A stretch of DNA of 17,411 bases from NCBI GenBank assembly GCA_026770595.1, contig MU634012.1, positions 1 through 17,411 on the forward strand, read 5' to 3'. The position numbers and the translations under genes are program-made. Source of the DNA: Ochromonadaceae sp. CCMP2298. Lineage: Eukaryota > Sar > Synurophyceae > Ochromonadales > Ochromonadaceae. Numbering within the stretch: the first letter of the stretch is position 1; every line of letters starts with the position of its first letter. Shown here piece after piece: positions 17,200-17,411 of this stretch. The notes beneath the pieces were generated by a model that was not told where the DNA came from, did not search any database, and was given only the letters and a program-made list of their open reading frames with translations.

Positions 17200-17411
17200 A
17201 TGTCTAACTCAGCAACCTCCGCTACCTCGACCGGTGCGTCGGGCAGCAACACCAGCGATGCAGTAGCCGACCTTTCCGGTGGCTCTGCATTCTCCCCAAG
17301 CGGCCTTTCCGGCGCAACGGAGAATCACCCCGGCCTATCCGGTGGGGTGATGGCACCTCATGGTGGGGGAGCTGCGCCCCCTTCGGGGGCAGCAACGGTG
17401 CCAACAACACC
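17200..17411 (+). CDS. Unidentified ORF, 3'-partial, Ser/Gly/Ala-rich N-terminus
   Basis: An ATG at 17200 with A at -3 opens a frame with no stop to the window end (70 codons). The product is low-complexity, rich in Ser, Gly, Ala and Thr, with a degenerate repeat of [DG]LSG[GA] at three places encoded by GRCCTWTCCGGYG units. No domain can be recognised. It may be a host gene divergent from the kinase, or the start of a retrotransposon Gag, whose N-termini are often similarly plain. The opposite strand is also partly open here (17064-17324), so even the coding strand is uncertain. Confidence 0.35.
   Translation, partial: MSNSATSATSTGASGSNTSDAVADLSGGSAFSPSGLSGATENHPGLSGGVMAPHGGGAAPPSGAATVPTT

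Noticed and set aside
17064-17324. Minus-strand open frame ending in TGA at 17064
   Set aside because: It has a fairly protein-like composition but only a short ATG-led part (about 50 residues), no domain and no clear splice link to the kinase; kept as an ambiguity rather than a gene.

Overview
This window is nuclear DNA from a GC-rich microbial eukaryote. It has very long, alanine/proline/glycine-rich coding exons, short GT-AG introns (about 110-240 bp, one of 524 bp), AT-richer intergenic DNA and no bacterial operon features. The protein families point to eukaryotes: an NDR-type AGC kinase, a protein with a caprin-like N-terminus, and a giant protein with Ig-like (ASH/MSP-type) segments. 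I cannot fix the lineage; a GC-rich alga or other protist is the most I can infer.

Layout. (1) Positions 1-8343, plus strand: the 3' part of a giant gene, 2780 residues visible and open at the left edge, made of beta-rich Ig-like segments separated by low-complexity linkers. (2) 8344-8929: the intergenic stretch between two convergent genes. (3) 8930-13863, minus strand: a four-exon gene for a predicted 1376-residue disordered protein whose first ~70 residues resemble the conserved N-terminal helical region of caprin-type RNA-granule proteins. (4) 13864-14319: upstream DNA of that gene, with a candidate 5' UTR intron and a repeated TTGGACAC element. (5) 14320 to about 16966, minus strand: an NDR-family Ser/Thr kinase, with core, activation-loop Ser and hydrophobic motif all recognisable. 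(6) 16967-17411: a divergent upstream region with a perfect hairpin, then the start of an unidentified plus-strand ORF that runs off the right edge.

The three identifiable genes share no obvious pathway. The kinase and caprin-like genes are arranged head-to-tail on the minus strand. NDR kinases act with MOB proteins in cell growth, polarity and division, and caprins are cytoplasmic RNA-granule proteins; any link here is only adjacency.

The most distinctive features are the giant ASH-like protein with a possible in-frame intron, the caprin-like region apparently split by a long Lys/Glu and Ala/Gln insert, and an NDR kinase with DLG instead of DFG, an unusually long insert and a separate-exon C-terminal tail. 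I did not find convincing evidence of a wholly new multi-gene system.
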